Assembly: GCA_916613615.1 (NCBI GenBank)
Contig: OU744724.1
Span: 21,004,171 to 21,068,170, forward strand
Length of the DNA: 64,000 nt
Direction of reading: 5' to 3'
From: Steromphala cineraria
Lineage: Eukaryota; Mollusca; Gastropoda; Trochida; Trochidae
Below are positions 23,123 to 37,770 of the stretch, piece after piece (position 1 is the first letter of the stretch; each line of letters starts with the position of its first letter). A program made the translations under genes and the position numbers. The notes under the pieces were generated by a model. That model was not told the origin of the DNA and did not search any database. It was given only the letters and a program-made list of their open reading frames with translations.

Positions 23123-26100
23123 CTCATCTAGACAAAAAATTAAGGTCCATCAAGAGGTTGTTATCATACCAGATACAAGAAAAATACATTTGTTGAGTAT
23201 CTGAATGGCATGTATCACTATTATGAAAGTGCTTCAGGTATCATTCTAGGAACTCTTTCTTTGAGTATTGATACTGATCAAACTTCATTCAGTAATGACA
23301 CCTATGCTATTTATTTGAACCATTCTCTGACTGTCCATGGCCAGATTAAAAGGAAACGTTTTCTCCAAATTGAATCTGCTATTGGCCTTATGCTATTGGA
23401 CTATTTTGATAGGCCATATGACAAAATCAGCAGGGAAAGGATTTTTATAGATGTCTTGTGAAAATATTGAATGAGAAATTATTTACAAAGAAACACAAAT
23501 GACAAAAATTTTATCAGCAGAGTTGAAGTCATAGATCTGAAAACACAAACCATTAGTCTAAGATTTAGATTTAGACTATGAAATATTTCCCCTATAAAAG
23601 GCAACATGTTTGTTAATATTTGTTTCTTTCTTTATTTCATATATGTATTTCTAAAGTATTGACTTGTTGTATGAGCAACTTTACTGTAAAGAAGGCTTCA
23701 ATTCTATACAGTCATTGAAGTGAAATCCATTTGGCAATGATTATAAGAAAATAACAAAACAAGATTGTAATTCATCATGTAATACCTGATAAAGATGCAA
23801 GACATAATTGGTATATTACAATATAGAAAGAACATGATCTTTAAATATCCAATATATCAAAGGTTATAAAATGAACAATTTCTATCTTAAATGGAGAAAT
23901 ACAAGAACCCACTGAAACAAGATTTGACAGAAAGTTCTAAACAAAATGTGAACTTGTGTTGTGAAAATATTTATAAACTCATTATCAGGCATCTTCCATT
24001 CCAAATCATCTGATCTCTGCATGATGATTTCTGTTCTTATGTTTGTTAGTCAAAAGAGTGTACAAAATCTCAAATTTGAAAAACATAATGCAATACAGAA
24101 ATGAGGAATGATACCAGTCTTCATTGGCTAATATGCTGTGAAGGTCAAAATGACAATTTCAGTTATTAATAGATCAAACACTTAATTTACACAAGTATTA
24201 CATGGGAACCATTTCCTCTAGATTTCCAGAATAATTCAAGGATGACCAAAATAGTAAGGATATTGGCTGATAATAGAATGTGAAGAGTGGTTTCTAGGGG
24301 AAATTATGAAAACAGGTTACTTCTAGTGCAAGTCCAATTTAATAATTCTCATACTTCCTTTTGACCTGATGGAAACTTCAATTATACTGACCTTGACTTC
24401 TTTCAAGGCTAATAGGACAAATATTTTGTAATGAACATTTCTTATTCTTGTGCAAATAGGATTGTTTCTAAATGGTTAATAACATACACTTAACAGTACT
24501 TACAACTATTTTTTAAGAATATTCATAAAGAAATCTTGAATGAAAAATAAGTTTATGTTTATCAGTTATTTATAATTTGAAAAACAGCATTTTTAGTAGA
24601 ATTGGAGGATCATCACTCTGATAGTGAACTACTGAAAACAATCTTTGTTTATCAGTATATTCTATTTGGTTGAACGAAAGGTACACAAAATATTCAACCT
24701 CACAGAGGTATTTGACTCATCAGACCTAAAATGTCTCCAAGACATATTGGATAAATTGCCTCATCAACCATGCTGGAGTCTGGTTGTTGGATGGTAAGAG
24801 CTTTGCTATAAGATCTCAAGTCAAAGTGTACATCTTTGCTCGATGGAGCTATCTAGGAACATCAACTGGATGCTGTAAGTTGCTGCCGATCATCACTTCT
24901 CCCTCCTCTTTCTGGAGGTGGAGAGTCAGACAGGTAGGAGCAAGTGTTCCCTGGAACCTGCCTCGTATATTCACCTGTAAATCCAAGTGTAATCTCAACC
25001 CTCAGGAAGTTCTTAAATCTTTAATCTCTACATTTACAGAAACAAGTACAGTTTTGCACAATTACCCTATCAGAGAGATAGGGCCGCCATAAAGTATAGC
25101 GAGTATATCCCAACTACAGGACAGGATGACAAAGGAGGATGGATGAAGGGAGACCAACTGTTGAAGTCTTTGTGAATCAAGCGTGCTCGGGCTGTGTGAG
25201 TGAAGTCTGTAGCAATCGCGGAGATAATGGCCTATCATGAGCAAGTGCTAGAACCAGCCCAGCACAGGTGCAGACTTAATATAGAGTCGCTCTGTCACCC
25301 GTTCCTCAACATACCCACACCTGTGGCCAGCCTCACGTCTTCTGGAGGCTCAACAGGGCTGGATAGTAAGCAGTTTTATCTGTGTTAAACACTGGTATCA
25401 GGTAGAACACTCCAGGTAGGCTCGGCACAGTGATTAAACACTGTCTTATACAACATGCTCTTGAACTGGCCTGCTCAAGCTGACATGGTATCAATGTTTC
25501 AATCTGGGAGATATTTGTCTAGCTGAGTGTTTCGCATTAAGATAAAACAGAATAAGGAGGTAGTGGACATAATCAGCTTGGTTAGCTTGTAAGTGATACA
25601 GGGTCTGTCAGGGAGAAGACATAACTCACATTCGTGGACAGGCTGTTGATTTGGTCAAAACTTCAAGATGAACAGAAAGAGACATATTTTTATTCATGAA
25701 ACTGAAGAGGATTGGTTAACAAGCTGTGTTTGAACTGTTTGAAATCAGGAGCTTGATTTTCACAGTTGCGGATACAGATTTGAGGTTCAGGATGTTCAAA
25801 TCCAGAGAAGTTCAAAAAGTTTCAGAAAGTACATACACATCAATACTGCTAATCTACTGAAAGTCAAATAATTTTTATGGATGACTTTAGGTTATGCCTA
25901 TCTTAATTAAAACATATAGAGTGATGAATCAATATATTCATAAAGAATTTGATTTTACTGGAAATGTTAGCTTTTAGAAGATTAAAAAATATGCCTGAAT
26001 AAGGATTTCAATTTCTAAACTTAATGAAAGCAAGGACGGATTATATTCAATTGAAAAAGTGAAAAACATTCATAGTGAAAATGAAATATGCAAAAAATGT

Positions 26101-26699
26101 TGCAAAAGATCCATTTTGTTATGATAGTATTACCTGAATTTAAATGCATTCTTAGCAAAGAAAATATATATAATGGTTACATGCTACAAAAAGCAAACAC
26201 CATTAAAAATCTATTCACTTTGACATAGATAAGATAAATTAAGATGACAACATCAGTGAAAATATTCAAAAGACTGATTAGGTTTCAAAGAATTAATTTC
26301 TTATGTCTCATAACTTGAGCTCAAACATCCATTTCTCTAATCCATACAACCAGAACCTATTAGCAGGTAATGCAACTCTTATACAGGTTCAAAGTTTTAT
26401 GGCTTGCTATGTGAAAATCAACCCTTTTCAAAACAGCTTACCCTGGCATGCCAAGTGTATCAAGCCTGCTAAGTACAGACATTCAGAAAAGATTATTTTA
26501 CTCGGTGTTGATTTTTAAACTGCACCTGTGGCTTCTAGCATTGAGAAGGCAGTGTTGTCATATCTGCAATCTACCTCAACATAAGTATATATAAGTAACC
26601 TGTCTATGTCGAGAGGGGCCAAGCCTGGTCGCTTTACTATCCCGACACAGGTGGCCCGATTACATTAAGCTGGAGCTAATACCCATCACCTGTTGAGGA

Positions 26700-27290
26700 T
26701 TGAGCTGGGTTGAGCGTTGTATATTGCTGGATCAGAGATGGGTTCTACTTATCCTCTCCAGAAAGTTTATATCTCTGTCGTTTCTTTGATTTTCTCTCTT
26801 TCTCTCTTTTACTGTGAATCTTTATCTGTCTTGCAAGGTTAACAATCAAAGTGTGAAATAGTAGAATTAAGATCATCTCAACAGCTCACAAGATTGGAGA
26901 TTGGTTTTAATACTTATCCTCTCCAGAAAGTTTATATCTCTGTCGTTTCTTTGATTTTCTCTCTTTCTCTCATTTTCAATGAATTGTTATCTCTCTGTTG
27001 TAAGGTTAACTATTAAACTTTGAACTAGAAAACTTAAGCACTCAACAGCTCGCCAGATTGGAGATGTGTTCTACTTATCCTCTCAGAAAGTTTATATCTC
27101 TGTCGTCTTATAATTTCTTCCTTTTTCTCATTTTCTGTGAATCTATATCTCTCTGAGAAAATCCAAAAAAGTCTCAACAGCTTGCCAGGTTGGAGATAGG
27201 TTTTTTTTATCTCAAGATGTTCATATCTTTGTCATATTTGTATTATTCTCTCTTTCTCTCATTTTCTATGAATTTCAATTTTCTTCTTCC
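26700..27290 (+). repeat. Tandem repeat, about 4 units of roughly 130-165 bp
   Basis: Units are marked by acttatcctctccagaaag and a tttctctctttctctc pyrimidine run. Anchors fall at 26751, 26916, 27077 and about 27208, giving spacings of 165, 161 and about 131. Units also share a caacagct.gccag block. Intronic, no coding potential. Confidence 0.75.
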
Positions 27291-27418
27291 AATGAAAGAC
27301 TATTCTGGTTTGATGCTTAACATGACTAATGTTGTATCAAGTTGCTAACTGTCCAGTCCAGATGAGAAAAGGATTTACTGACTGTGTGGCTCCTATAAAA
27401 ACATCAAGTCACTAGCCT

Positions 27419-27660
27419 GAGCAAGTGTATGACATCAAAGTGGGAGGCAGAAAGTTCCTTGATAATATTCAGACTGCAGTCTGAGCAAGTCTATGATGAT
27501 TAAAGTTGGAACCAGAAAGTTCCTTGATAATATTCAGTCTGCAGTCTGAGAGTGAGCAAGCCTATGATGATCAAAGTCAGAGCCAAAAAGTTCCTTGAAA
27601 ACATTCAGACTGCAGTTTGAGCAAGTCTATGACGATCAAAGTGGGAGGCAGACGAACTCC
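27419..27660 (+). repeat. Tandem repeat, about 3.7 units of 64-70 bp
   Basis: Repeated blocks gagcaagtctatgatgat, caaagtgggaggcag, aaagttccttgataatattc and agactgcagtct occur in order four times with moderate divergence. The array directly precedes a hairpin at 27669-27716. Confidence 0.75.
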
Positions 27661-27668
27661 ATGATGTC

Positions 27669-27716
27669 AGCAGACGGCAAAACAGGGGAGGTAACCAGTG
27701 CTTTTTGCCGTCTGCT
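27669..27716. repeat. 14-bp perfect inverted repeat
   Basis: agcagacggcaaaa (27669-27682) pairs with ttttgccgtctgct (27703-27716) across a 20-nt loop. Its role is unknown. Confidence 0.7.
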
Positions 27717-30700
27717 TTGATGCAGACAGGCAGGAAACAATCCTACATTCACCCAGTGTGGGTCTCCTCATGGTGACTATCACCCACCACAGCCATCCTG
27801 TCATCTTGAGGGATGAGAATATTTGTAAAAGCTGCAATAGTAAAGGTATTCCTCTGTGGGGATCAAAGGGTCATGGGTAGTTTTCTATCAAACTGCTGGA
27901 AACTTGTCACTGCAGGCAGACCGGCCCATGAAGGGTGAGATAGTCTAAAGGCTGCTAAATGAATTTCAACTATAAACATGATGACAGCTGACCCGCTCCT
28001 TGATGTGATTAATCCTGTTGGACAAAGTAACTAATATGCTTGTACTTAGAACACTGAACTCAGTCATGTCACACCTTTCCATGTGTCGCAGTTCATAAAC
28101 TTATGTTCAACCATGTGGAAGCCATACAATAACTGAAACTTACATGGGAAATCTTACATTACAAAAACTTATCCTTATTCATATTTTAGTACACTTTTAT
28201 GCTGCAGACATTCAAGTTACTTGTCGACCTGTCATGAAAGTTGCCATGTGTAATTCATCTTATCTGCAGAAAATGAACTGAGCTTGACACGGTGTAAACT
28301 GTAAATTTGCGAGAACTATACAGACTGATGTTGCTCCCTGCTGCTAGTGAACTAACCTCGCCTCACACAAACCTGGTCACTTCCATATATCCAATCAATT
28401 ATCCCAGGCATGGCTAAAAAATCAGAATGAATAAAGCCACTCTCAATTGTCCCAAGCAACAAAGCGTGTCTTCATGTGAAATAAATTCACATTTTTTTGT
28501 TTGAGCCATAATTTGCCAGGTGTTCGTGAATGTTATTTGAGGCATGTTGCTTGGGACACAAACATGCTTCCTTACCACACACAATAGAAACACGCAGATC
28601 AAGTTACAGGCAGCATATTTTACAAACAGAACGAGATTTCATCAACAAAGGTACAGCATATACAATTCAAATCTACGAAACTACAGATATATCCCTATAT
28701 TGAAAGAATGCTAGAAGGGCCTAAATGATTAACAAGAGCTGTATAGTATCTGGTTTGAGCAGTGATTAGGCAGTTAATCTTTTCTGAGATAATGTTCAAT
28801 TCATGAGTTGACAAAGTCACTAAGATCTAGAAATGTCTAGTGCTGTTTGCTCACTAAATGGCAGAATAGGTCACTGAACAAAATTACAATTTGTGTATAA
28901 TTGTGTATCAAGAGCCATGTTTAAAGAAACAAATGATTATAGGAGTGATGCCTTTTAATAGAATAGTCTTTAGAGTAGTTTTTAAATCAATGATATTCAT
29001 CCTCCCCCAACAGAGGTTAAAGCTTGTGTCATACAATGTTGATCAAACCTCTGTTTCAATATGACAAGTTCCCTGGTTTCTGGCAGATTCTCTTAGAAGC
29101 AAAATTTAGAATTAGATACAAACTATTTGAAAATTTCAGCCAATGATAACCCTTCTTGCAAGGAACAAGTGGTTGTTGTTACTAAGGCCACCGAAACGTT
29201 GATTTTTGAACAGAGTAACTGATTGCACAATTATCTTTGATTGTATTCAATCATGATACTCAATTCTAGTCCTTTATTCGTCATATTCAGACAGAGGATG
29301 GATCAACATTTTATGACTGGAGCCTGGAGAATGGATATGCAGATGAACTAAATGACATTTTATTCATGGCATATGGATCACTTGATAAGATTGTTAAATA
29401 AAATATATTTTTATCAACATTACATCACAGAGTCACTCAAAGAGTGTTTAGTTTATGGATTCACAAGATATAAATTTAACATGTCTAATTTACCTATCAA
29501 ACACTAAACTGGCCTCTGGCTGCTTGAGAGAAAGGTTTTTCAATCATGGGGACTTCTTAACTTATGTATATTTACTTTTCAACAAAAATCAGTTTATCAA
29601 ATAAATTTTATATCTGAAAGATCTAAGTTTGGCAAATGTGATCCAACCAATTCACAGAGTGGCTAGGGCAAACCTTTTATTGATGTAAGTTTTGACTATT
29701 CCATTGATATTTTTCGTGTAATTTAGAAGCTAGTCCAGTTGCTTCATATACCATATATATAGACATGTTTAATAAGGAAAGTGATCACCTGTTGTTATTG
29801 GAAGATTCACTTTCTTAAAACAAATTTTATAATTTTATTCAAGAAAAATAATTCTCAAACTTTATTATCTGTATACTCTTGACTTCAAGAGCTGAGGTTT
29901 ACAGTTAACACAAGATCAAGTACCCTCTCTCATGTTTTATTACAGATATAAGCTCACAGTGTTTCACCTGGGATTCAATCTTTAACACCCACCCTCAATC
30001 TGACAACAAAATTATAACCTTGAAGTATAAATCTAATCTGAAGCATCGAATGCAATGTTGAGGAGAAATGTAAAGAATTCAGTGTATCAGTTGACGGTAC
30101 TTGAAGCTAATCCTGTCCAACAGGCTGCAAAGTGTGGGAGCAAGCCTTTGAGTTATCAGTCTGACAAGCAGGTGTTTGTTACCTCAGGTGTGCCTGTTAC
30201 CTGAAGATTACATTCTCCCCTGCTTACCTGCCTGCCAAACAGGTGACAGGAAGGTTTGTAACACAGCCGTTGGACAGTGGACACCTGAAGAGAACATACA
30301 CTTGTAGTGGCAGCGCGGGGTCACCTGTGTGAGAAGCCTGGTAGTCGGATATACCTCTTTAGGATCGCGTTACTCCAAGTTCCATCACACTGAAACCCAA
30401 GTTGGCTAACTACTGTTTCACTGCCGCGAGCTGTAATCAATTTTGTATTGAATTTTGACAGATGTGGAATTTGTTGGGAGCATGATAAATAGGGGCATTT
30501 AACGCAGGTATGTGGGGTGGGGAGCTAGAGGCAGGGGACATTCTGACCCTGGATCAGGGTAGGAAGGTACCTCCTTAGGGCATCCCTCCCAGGGGCTCAC
30601 CGCTATCAGACATCCAACATACAATGACATAATGTTTAGGGATGCAAATGTAGATGCAATAAATCATCCAGAATGTAAGCTGAGACACGATCAGTTTTTA

Positions 30701-33700
30701 GTTTACGTAAACTAATTCCAACAATGATCTCTTCACTGGGATTTTGGAGCTGACAGGTATTGTTTCACTCAACATTACAAACTATCTCATTCAGGACGAA
30801 CAATCGGAACTGTTGCTCACGGGAGTAAGTTTGTAGGCAGGGGAGTCGAAGGCACAATCAGTGAGGGCCACCTCTGACCTGGGATTTGACACTTACCACT
30901 CGCTCAGGGAGCTCAGAAGGGGCGAGAGTAACACAACCCCTGCAATACCCACCGAGCCTTTTCCCCCAATGATCTTATCGCAAATACCTGGCACAATGCG
31001 AAATCTGAGATAACACTCAATGAATGATGACACCTGCATGGAGCTCAAGTCTACAAACTTGTAAACAGCCTGTGAAACAAAAGCTGAAGGGTACCTTGAA
31101 CCACAGGGGTATTCAATGAGCAGAGCCAGGCAGTTTGAAGCTCGGACTCTCATTGGGATTGGATAGGTCATCAGATAACAAAGTGGAAGCACTCAGCCAG
31201 AAATACAACTCGAAATTGCTGTCTTAAAGTGATGACATGTTTTTAATGATTCTTTGTAAAGTATCCAATGTCCTGCTATTTAGACCGCCTTTCAGGGGTA
31301 TTTATTTCATTGCTAAGTCTACCTGTCAGAATTGGATTACTCTTCCCACATTAGTGATGAAAAATCATCAGAAAGATCAGATTCTAAATGAGAAAGAACT
31401 GACTGCTCCTCATCTAATATCAACCTGTCATTACCAACACTTCCCTCTTTGAATAACAAGAGTATTTCTCACTAACATAAAGGTCTAGCAATTGAGTCCA
31501 CTGCCTTAAATTGGATACATTTTCCTCAACACTAAATCCTCACTACAACCCACAAATTAAAAGCCCTATCTTCCGAAATCAAAGGCTGTCATAGGGAAAG
31601 ATATTTGCTCTGATTTATTATCTCTGTAAACAACATAATGATATAGTTCTGGCCTGACTTCTTGGTGCAAAAGAAATCTTCCCACTTAGAAGTGATCAAT
31701 GAATAACGTCAGATCAATATTTCATATAAAGAAAACTCTTTAGATGGCTGGACAAGAAGCCATAAATCAGCCGATGTTGCTATGTCATGGCCGCATTATC
31801 CCCAGTCCTAAATCGTCCAATTGATGGAGAGTGGTAGTAAGATGTCAGGAGAGAAGCCTAGAGAGCTTCTTCAAGGGAGGTAAATGGGTAAAACAATCCC
31901 ACCAGGGACAATGGTGGAGTGAATCATAAAAGTACCGGGGATACAATACCATTACATGGCCATGTCTTAAAAAACCTGGTGGTTACGAAGAGGAGTTTTG
32001 GCTGAATGGAGGGATAAGAAGACTCCTCGTGAGTCAGCTAAGACCAACTGGGTGCTGATTTTCACAGATTGGCACTTAGAGGTGTGGGACATTCTATCTC
32101 CTTGCCATCTCAGCGCTAATCCAGATCCAACACGATAATACATGGGGTGGAATCTAGGGGGCAGAAATATATGTAATGTACCCCGGTAAACTTTATTTTC
32201 ATGTTAGTCATTCCTATTAGTCATAACATTAAGGTTCGGTGAGATAGGTACATTTCATTCTTGAGGTTTTTTGGTATTTTTTAAAAATCATGTTATCTTA
32301 GTCATGACACTGTCAAGGCTATATGAAGCAGAATTAGTTTGACAGTTTGTCTGATAATCTTTGAAACTATGATTGCCTCGATATTTGGACAAATTGTAGA
32401 TGCGTCAGCCCAAAGATAATTTTTTGTAAATATATTTGTAAAGTTTCAATATTTTGTAGTTTCTTTGAATTTCATTATATGGAAAATTTTAACTTGTGGT
32501 TCAATTTGAAAACATTTAAAATAATTCATTGTACCATGAAGATTTGTTATTGGAAAATAGCTTTGACAAACATGTGTCCTTTCATGTATAGAAATCATTA
32601 TTTCATAAAACAATTCCTCCTCATAACATATAAATCAAACCAATGCAAGATTTCATGTATCAACGAATTGTTCAGATATCAATAGCAGACATAATTGAAA
32701 GCATGTATACATACAGATATGAACCTGATAATAACAAAGCAAATGCTAACAGGTACTGATGTAATGCACTTAAAGCTTCATTATGTCAGAAATACCATCA
32801 GGTAAGATGCCACTATTTGAAAAGGAATTTACATGAGCAGATAACCCTGTGACCCAGGACAGCCAGCCTACAGCATCAGATGAACAAGCTGAAACGATAT
32901 TTCACATGTTTAACTAAAAGCTTATCTCAAACGTAAACACTCTACCACCATCTATGTAGACACAGATGATAAAATAAAACATCAAGGCACTGTGTTGAAA
33001 AATGATTTCAAGTTTTTATAAACATAGACTCATTGGGGGGGGGTTATCAGGCAAAATTTCAAGCTTTAAATAATTCGAAAATTTTAAACAAATATTGCTG
33101 GTGGATTGGTGTAAATATATAAACATGCACCACGTGGGGGTTGTCAACGCGCGGAGCGTGCGTGAAGTTGCACATGCGTTGCCAATGAGGCAGATTTACT
33201 TCGTTGTGTGAGGAACACCTGTGAGGCCAGATAAGTAAATTAGCGTTGACCCTGCACATTCTGTGGTTAAGGTGGCAGCCACACTTGTGGTGTTATGTTG
33301 CCTAACCTTGATAGCTTGATCAACCCTACTGTATGAATGAATGCCGCACAAAGCGACAGACTGAGGGGGACTTGATAAATATAGCCACACTTCTTGACTC
33401 TTCCCCCCTCGTTAGTGCAGCTGATTAATGAGTTTAAATCACCTCATGAAGATTGGCTTATATGATTGAAACAACAAGTTATTTAAAAAATATATAATTT
33501 TTTATAGAATTAAGAATTAGAATTAAGAATATAAACTGAAAAATGTTATATCAGATAATTGTAGAGGTTGTCATTACATTAACTTGATTATGATTATTTA
33601 TAAACAAAAAAATATGAAACACATGTGCTCATCTTACTTTGTATCTATCATATTATCATTGATACTCTCATGTCAATATCATGGTTATTGTGTGGCTCTC

Positions 33701-36121
33701 AAAATATTCAAAAGACATGATTGCCTGATAATCATGTAAGTACAAAAGGAGCAGCAAGTGCACTTCCCTTAAAATCATGGTAAATGTAAGCTTGAACATA
33801 AGTCCCGTAGTCAGGTTGTAGATGTTATAATGATGATTGAGATAAAGAACAACTGCTGACTATAAACACACATAAAAATGTTTATGATAGATAAGGATTT
33901 TCATGGATACTACCATTTAATTTTTCAATATCAAACAGATAGTAAACCTGTTTATTTTATTACTGTCAATCTTTTCTTTAATGTTAATTACATGAATGAC
34001 TTGATATCCAAACAAAGTCTGATAATTGGGCTTATCATATATACCAAATGCATCGTGAGCTTATGAATTTTGGTAAGCCTTTTTACTTTTTACTTTTCTA
34101 TGGAAAATCAAATGAAAGTGTGTATAGCCAATTAAGAAAACAACTCATTTCTCTACCAAACTTGCTGACCTATTCACATTGACATCCTTTGACAATATTT
34201 GCACCAGGTTTAAGTGTACTCAGGCTGTGAGGTGTTTACTACTAAAATCAGTCAAGATGTTTTTCGATAATCATCAAGTTTGAACTGAAACATTCAAGAT
34301 GGCTGCCACCTATCATCTTTACTCCATCCACACTCCTGTCAGCCCATCTTGCATGAAAACATCCTAAATGGTACCACACTTGCACTAACCTGCTTGTTTT
34401 GTGGATGGAATTTATAATGAGTGACACTTGTTACCATGATCTTACTTAAGGATTTGTTCAACATTTAGGATTTTCCATATAATAGAAGGAACCATTTTAT
34501 TAGTAGTAAAAAAGCCAACTGATCACTTGTTGATAAAGATGCAAATTAAAGAGGTCAAGGTCGGAACATCTTTGAAATGATGGAATCACATGCCTTACAT
34601 TTCGAAAGTCGTAACGGGTAGCCTCACCAAATTTATTTTGGGTCTCAATTTTCACAGACATGTCCAACAATTTCTGGGAAAGCCTATTTGCAAGAAAGTG
34701 GCCAATCAATTCAACTGTCCTTGTGTATGAGTTGTGAATATTGTTATCAACTTGTAAACCAAAATGGGGTACACAATGCATTTCACATTTTATTTAACCC
34801 TTCCAATGATGAATATGCCTACTATTGTTACTTTTTATTGTATTGTACTGTATCATGTACCATTTCATGTATATTCTTATCCTGCAGTTTGCAGCCTGAG
34901 TGTAATAAAGTTCTGTTCAGGATAAGCATCAACAAATCCATTTGTTCAACTACACGTTACCTGTGATAGAGCTCCATTGACAAATCATCATACATGGCAT
35001 AAGCTGCTATAGCTTGATGGTTCTATAGCCATTCAATTCAAGAGCAAAATTGTTCAAAATAAAATCAAGATATTAATAGCTCAAGCAATATTGATTAAAC
35101 TCTAAATGTGATTGAAAGGCTTTGAAGATAAGCTTTGAACCAACTGACAAAAAGTTCTTGATTGAAAATATCAATATCCATCAGACACTTGTGTTAAGTC
35201 AATTAAGACAAGACTTGTTAGCAATATCATGAACTTGTACCATAAATGATTTATATATAAACATGTGTGGCACACAGTTTAATCATGACTTAGTCATCAG
35301 CGATACCTCCAGTTGGTACACACGTGCTGAGGTCAAGGGTCACCACCTGAGCCAATCACAGACACTGATGCAAACCACATTTGGAATCTTGTCACAAAAA
35401 GTAAACCGTACACATAAATAAATTTCAGGAGAAATCAGAGCCAGATGACAGCATCTTGCCACCATCTTGACATTACATCAAAATTTCTGTTCACAGTTTA
35501 ATATAACTATAAACAACTTCAAAAATAATCTTTGATTTTATCGATAGGCGTAACACCTTCTTTGAAAACACTTCAAAAAGATATTAAGCATTGCTTTTCA
35601 TCATAATATCTTGAAAAACAATGTTAGTCTTTCTGAAGTTGCTAGCAAAATACTTTGACCACATGTGCCAGTTTTGTTTTGACAAGAAAAACGTGTCCCA
35701 CGTTGTGTGATAATATTTTCAAGACATGTTGCCAGTTCTCAAACAGGTGGCTCACAGTAAACTCTTTACCTGGCACTTGGGGGCGTATAAACAAAATAAA
35801 TTTCATTAAATTTTTTGGAAAGATTTGACATATTTCAGTGTGAACTATCTTGTACAACATGAACAATAAATATCATTCCTTTTATTGAAAATAGTTCAAT
35901 TTGTACAACATATTCTTGTTTTAGAGAAAGATTTACAATTAATATAAGGATTTACTCTTGAAACTATCCCTTGATTAGTTTTCTTATTTATTTGGTGTGT
36001 CCAACTATGACATTAACGGCCATGTGGACATCAGTTGTTGTTGTTTTATAGAAGACAAAGTCTATCACTGACTACATACATATTCCGCAATATGTTTTCA
36101 ATGGAAAAGGCTAACGAAAGC

Positions 36122-36145
36122 CACACCAAAACACATTTTGGTGTG
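36122..36145. repeat. Small perfect hairpin
   Basis: cacaccaaaa and ttttggtgtg pair over a 4-nt loop. It may be chance; no transcript is indicated. Confidence 0.4.
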
Positions 36146-37310
36146 AGAACAATTCGGTTTCATTACATGTTATATAGATTTCATTAGAAGCTTCATATGT
36201 AACTGATTCCACAATAAATTCAATTTCATTTCAATAACAAACATTGAAGTATAACCATATTCTTCTTAGAAGTATGACTAAAGTAACTGATTGGTTTTAT
36301 ACAGAGACACAATCTGATTGGTCACTGATATGTATCAAGGCTTTTGATTGGTTCCCTTAGCCACCCATATGGATGATACAGACTCCCAGGTGGAATCAAG
36401 GTGGGTTAAGCCTGGGTTTAACAATCACATCGCCTGCTTTGTTTACCCAAAGCACAAATACCACTTCCAACTTCAGGTAACGTTAACAAAAATGTTGAAG
36501 TTTGGGCATTTTTTGGCCATCTTGTAACCACCTGTGCCTGTTTTTACTGATTCCAAAGGGAGATAAGTCATCCTTGAATATTGCCTTTTTGCTTATCGCA
36601 ACATCCACATTTGTACACGTCTATCAGTGACAGAGAGTATTTGGATTTGGGGAAAGGGAAACATGTCATGTTACAGAAAACACTCAACACTTCCACAAAA
36701 AGCTGGATAAATGTTGTACTGACATTACAAGACAATACTCCTAAGGCGGGTCTAACTTCCTACGAATGCTTTTATCCAAGAACCAAAGCCTGCTATGCTA
36801 TGTATCCTTGTGTAACGCTTCTGATAACCATGACGTGGAGTAAGCTGGTGGCGTAATGAGAAAGGCGATTTGCAAATATGAAATTATGGAAAGATTGGTC
36901 CAGGTTTATATTTATGAGAGAAAATGAAAAAATATATGACAAAAATAACTATACATAGGGAAAAAGCGTTTAGCACCCTAAGTTTTTTTCACAACATAAA
37001 GTTGTCTTTGAAGCAATTGGACAATGTGTTAGTAAAAATAAACCCGTAACATGAAAGATCAGATTTGGAAAGAATCACTTATATTGGTTGTGATATCCAA
37101 ATCATTTCTGATCTTCTTAATTATGATTTACATCTGACTAATGAAAACTTTAAACACTATCACACACAAGGACTCCATTACACATTTAATTCATACAAAA
37201 ATAAGTCTAACCTGTTCTACTTATTATTGTCTTCCATTTCAAACATCTTGTATTTTTTAAATCAAGGGATATAACCCATAGGATAAACATGTCTAATGAG
37301 AGTTACCTAC

Positions 37311-37398
37311 CTTGATGTCCCTGACAGGACCCTTGTGACCTTTCAATGCCCTGATGCATGTCATGGTGGAGAGATCCCATTCCTTGATTGTGTTGTCA
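37311..37398 (-). CDS. WD40 protein, penultimate visible exon
   Basis: Exon of 88 nt between a gctgtag acceptor and an AAG|gtaggt donor. Its first base completes a glycine codon begun by the exon at 45698-45849. The following 29 codons read D-N-T-I-K-E-W-D-L-S-T-M-T-C-I-R-A-L, then K-G-H-K-G-P-V-R-D-I-K. This is a textbook WD40 repeat end (T-I-K-E-W-D) and the start of the next blade (G-H-K-G-P-V). It joins in phase 0 to the terminal exon. A short MITE relic lies about 250 bp upstream in the adjoining intron. Confidence 0.92.
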
Positions 37399-37647
37399 CT
37401 ACAGCACAAAAACAAAAACTCAATGACAAAAGGTAATAAACTGGATAAAAAGATAACACCATTGGTGCAGCTCATTTAGTTCTGAAATAAAGGTTTAAAT
37501 ATCAAATAATAGCTATTTAGGATGATAAAAGGCTTAATCAAACATCCAATTTGATCTGCTGGTCATGGCATGTCTAGACAGGATTTTAGCATTCAAGTGA
37601 TTATCCGTTAGAACCTATTACCCTGAAGTGTCATTCGGAACATTTAA

Positions 37648-37770
37648 AGGGACAGTAGCGCGTTTTTTTTATAATTTTATATTTTAAATATTTCACTTGT
37701 AATTATAAGTTAATGCTAAATGTATTATATTGACAGTGTTAACAATCTCATAACACGTGCTACTGCCCCA
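37648..37770 (+). mobile_element. TTAA-flanked MITE, copy 3, internal deletion (123 bp)
   Basis: Both ends are kept (AGGGACAGTAGCGCG and cgtgctactgcccca) with TTAA on each side (37644-37647 and 37771-37774). Only the left part of the interior remains, through aagttaatgctaaatg and ttgacagtgttaacaatctc. A deletion derivative of the same family as copies 1, 2 and 4. Confidence 0.82.

Larger units (their letters stand above)
18522..37310 (-). other. Last intron of the WD40 gene, about 18.8 kb
   Basis: Bounded by gtaggt (donor, beside 37311) and ag (acceptor, beside 18521). It carries a MITE (18585), an interrupted SINE with a foldback insert (about 22790-23122), two tandem-repeat clusters (26.7-27.7 kb) and a small hairpin (27669-27716). 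Locally GC-richer blocks near 25.0-25.4, 30.1-30.6 and 33.1-33.4 kb stand out but have no assigned function. The open frames here (24784-25092, 30893-31192, 36581-36856) lack family motifs. Confidence 0.7.

Noticed and set aside
36581..36856. 91-codon plus-strand frame in the last intron
   Set aside because: No family motif and no convincing splice or promoter context.
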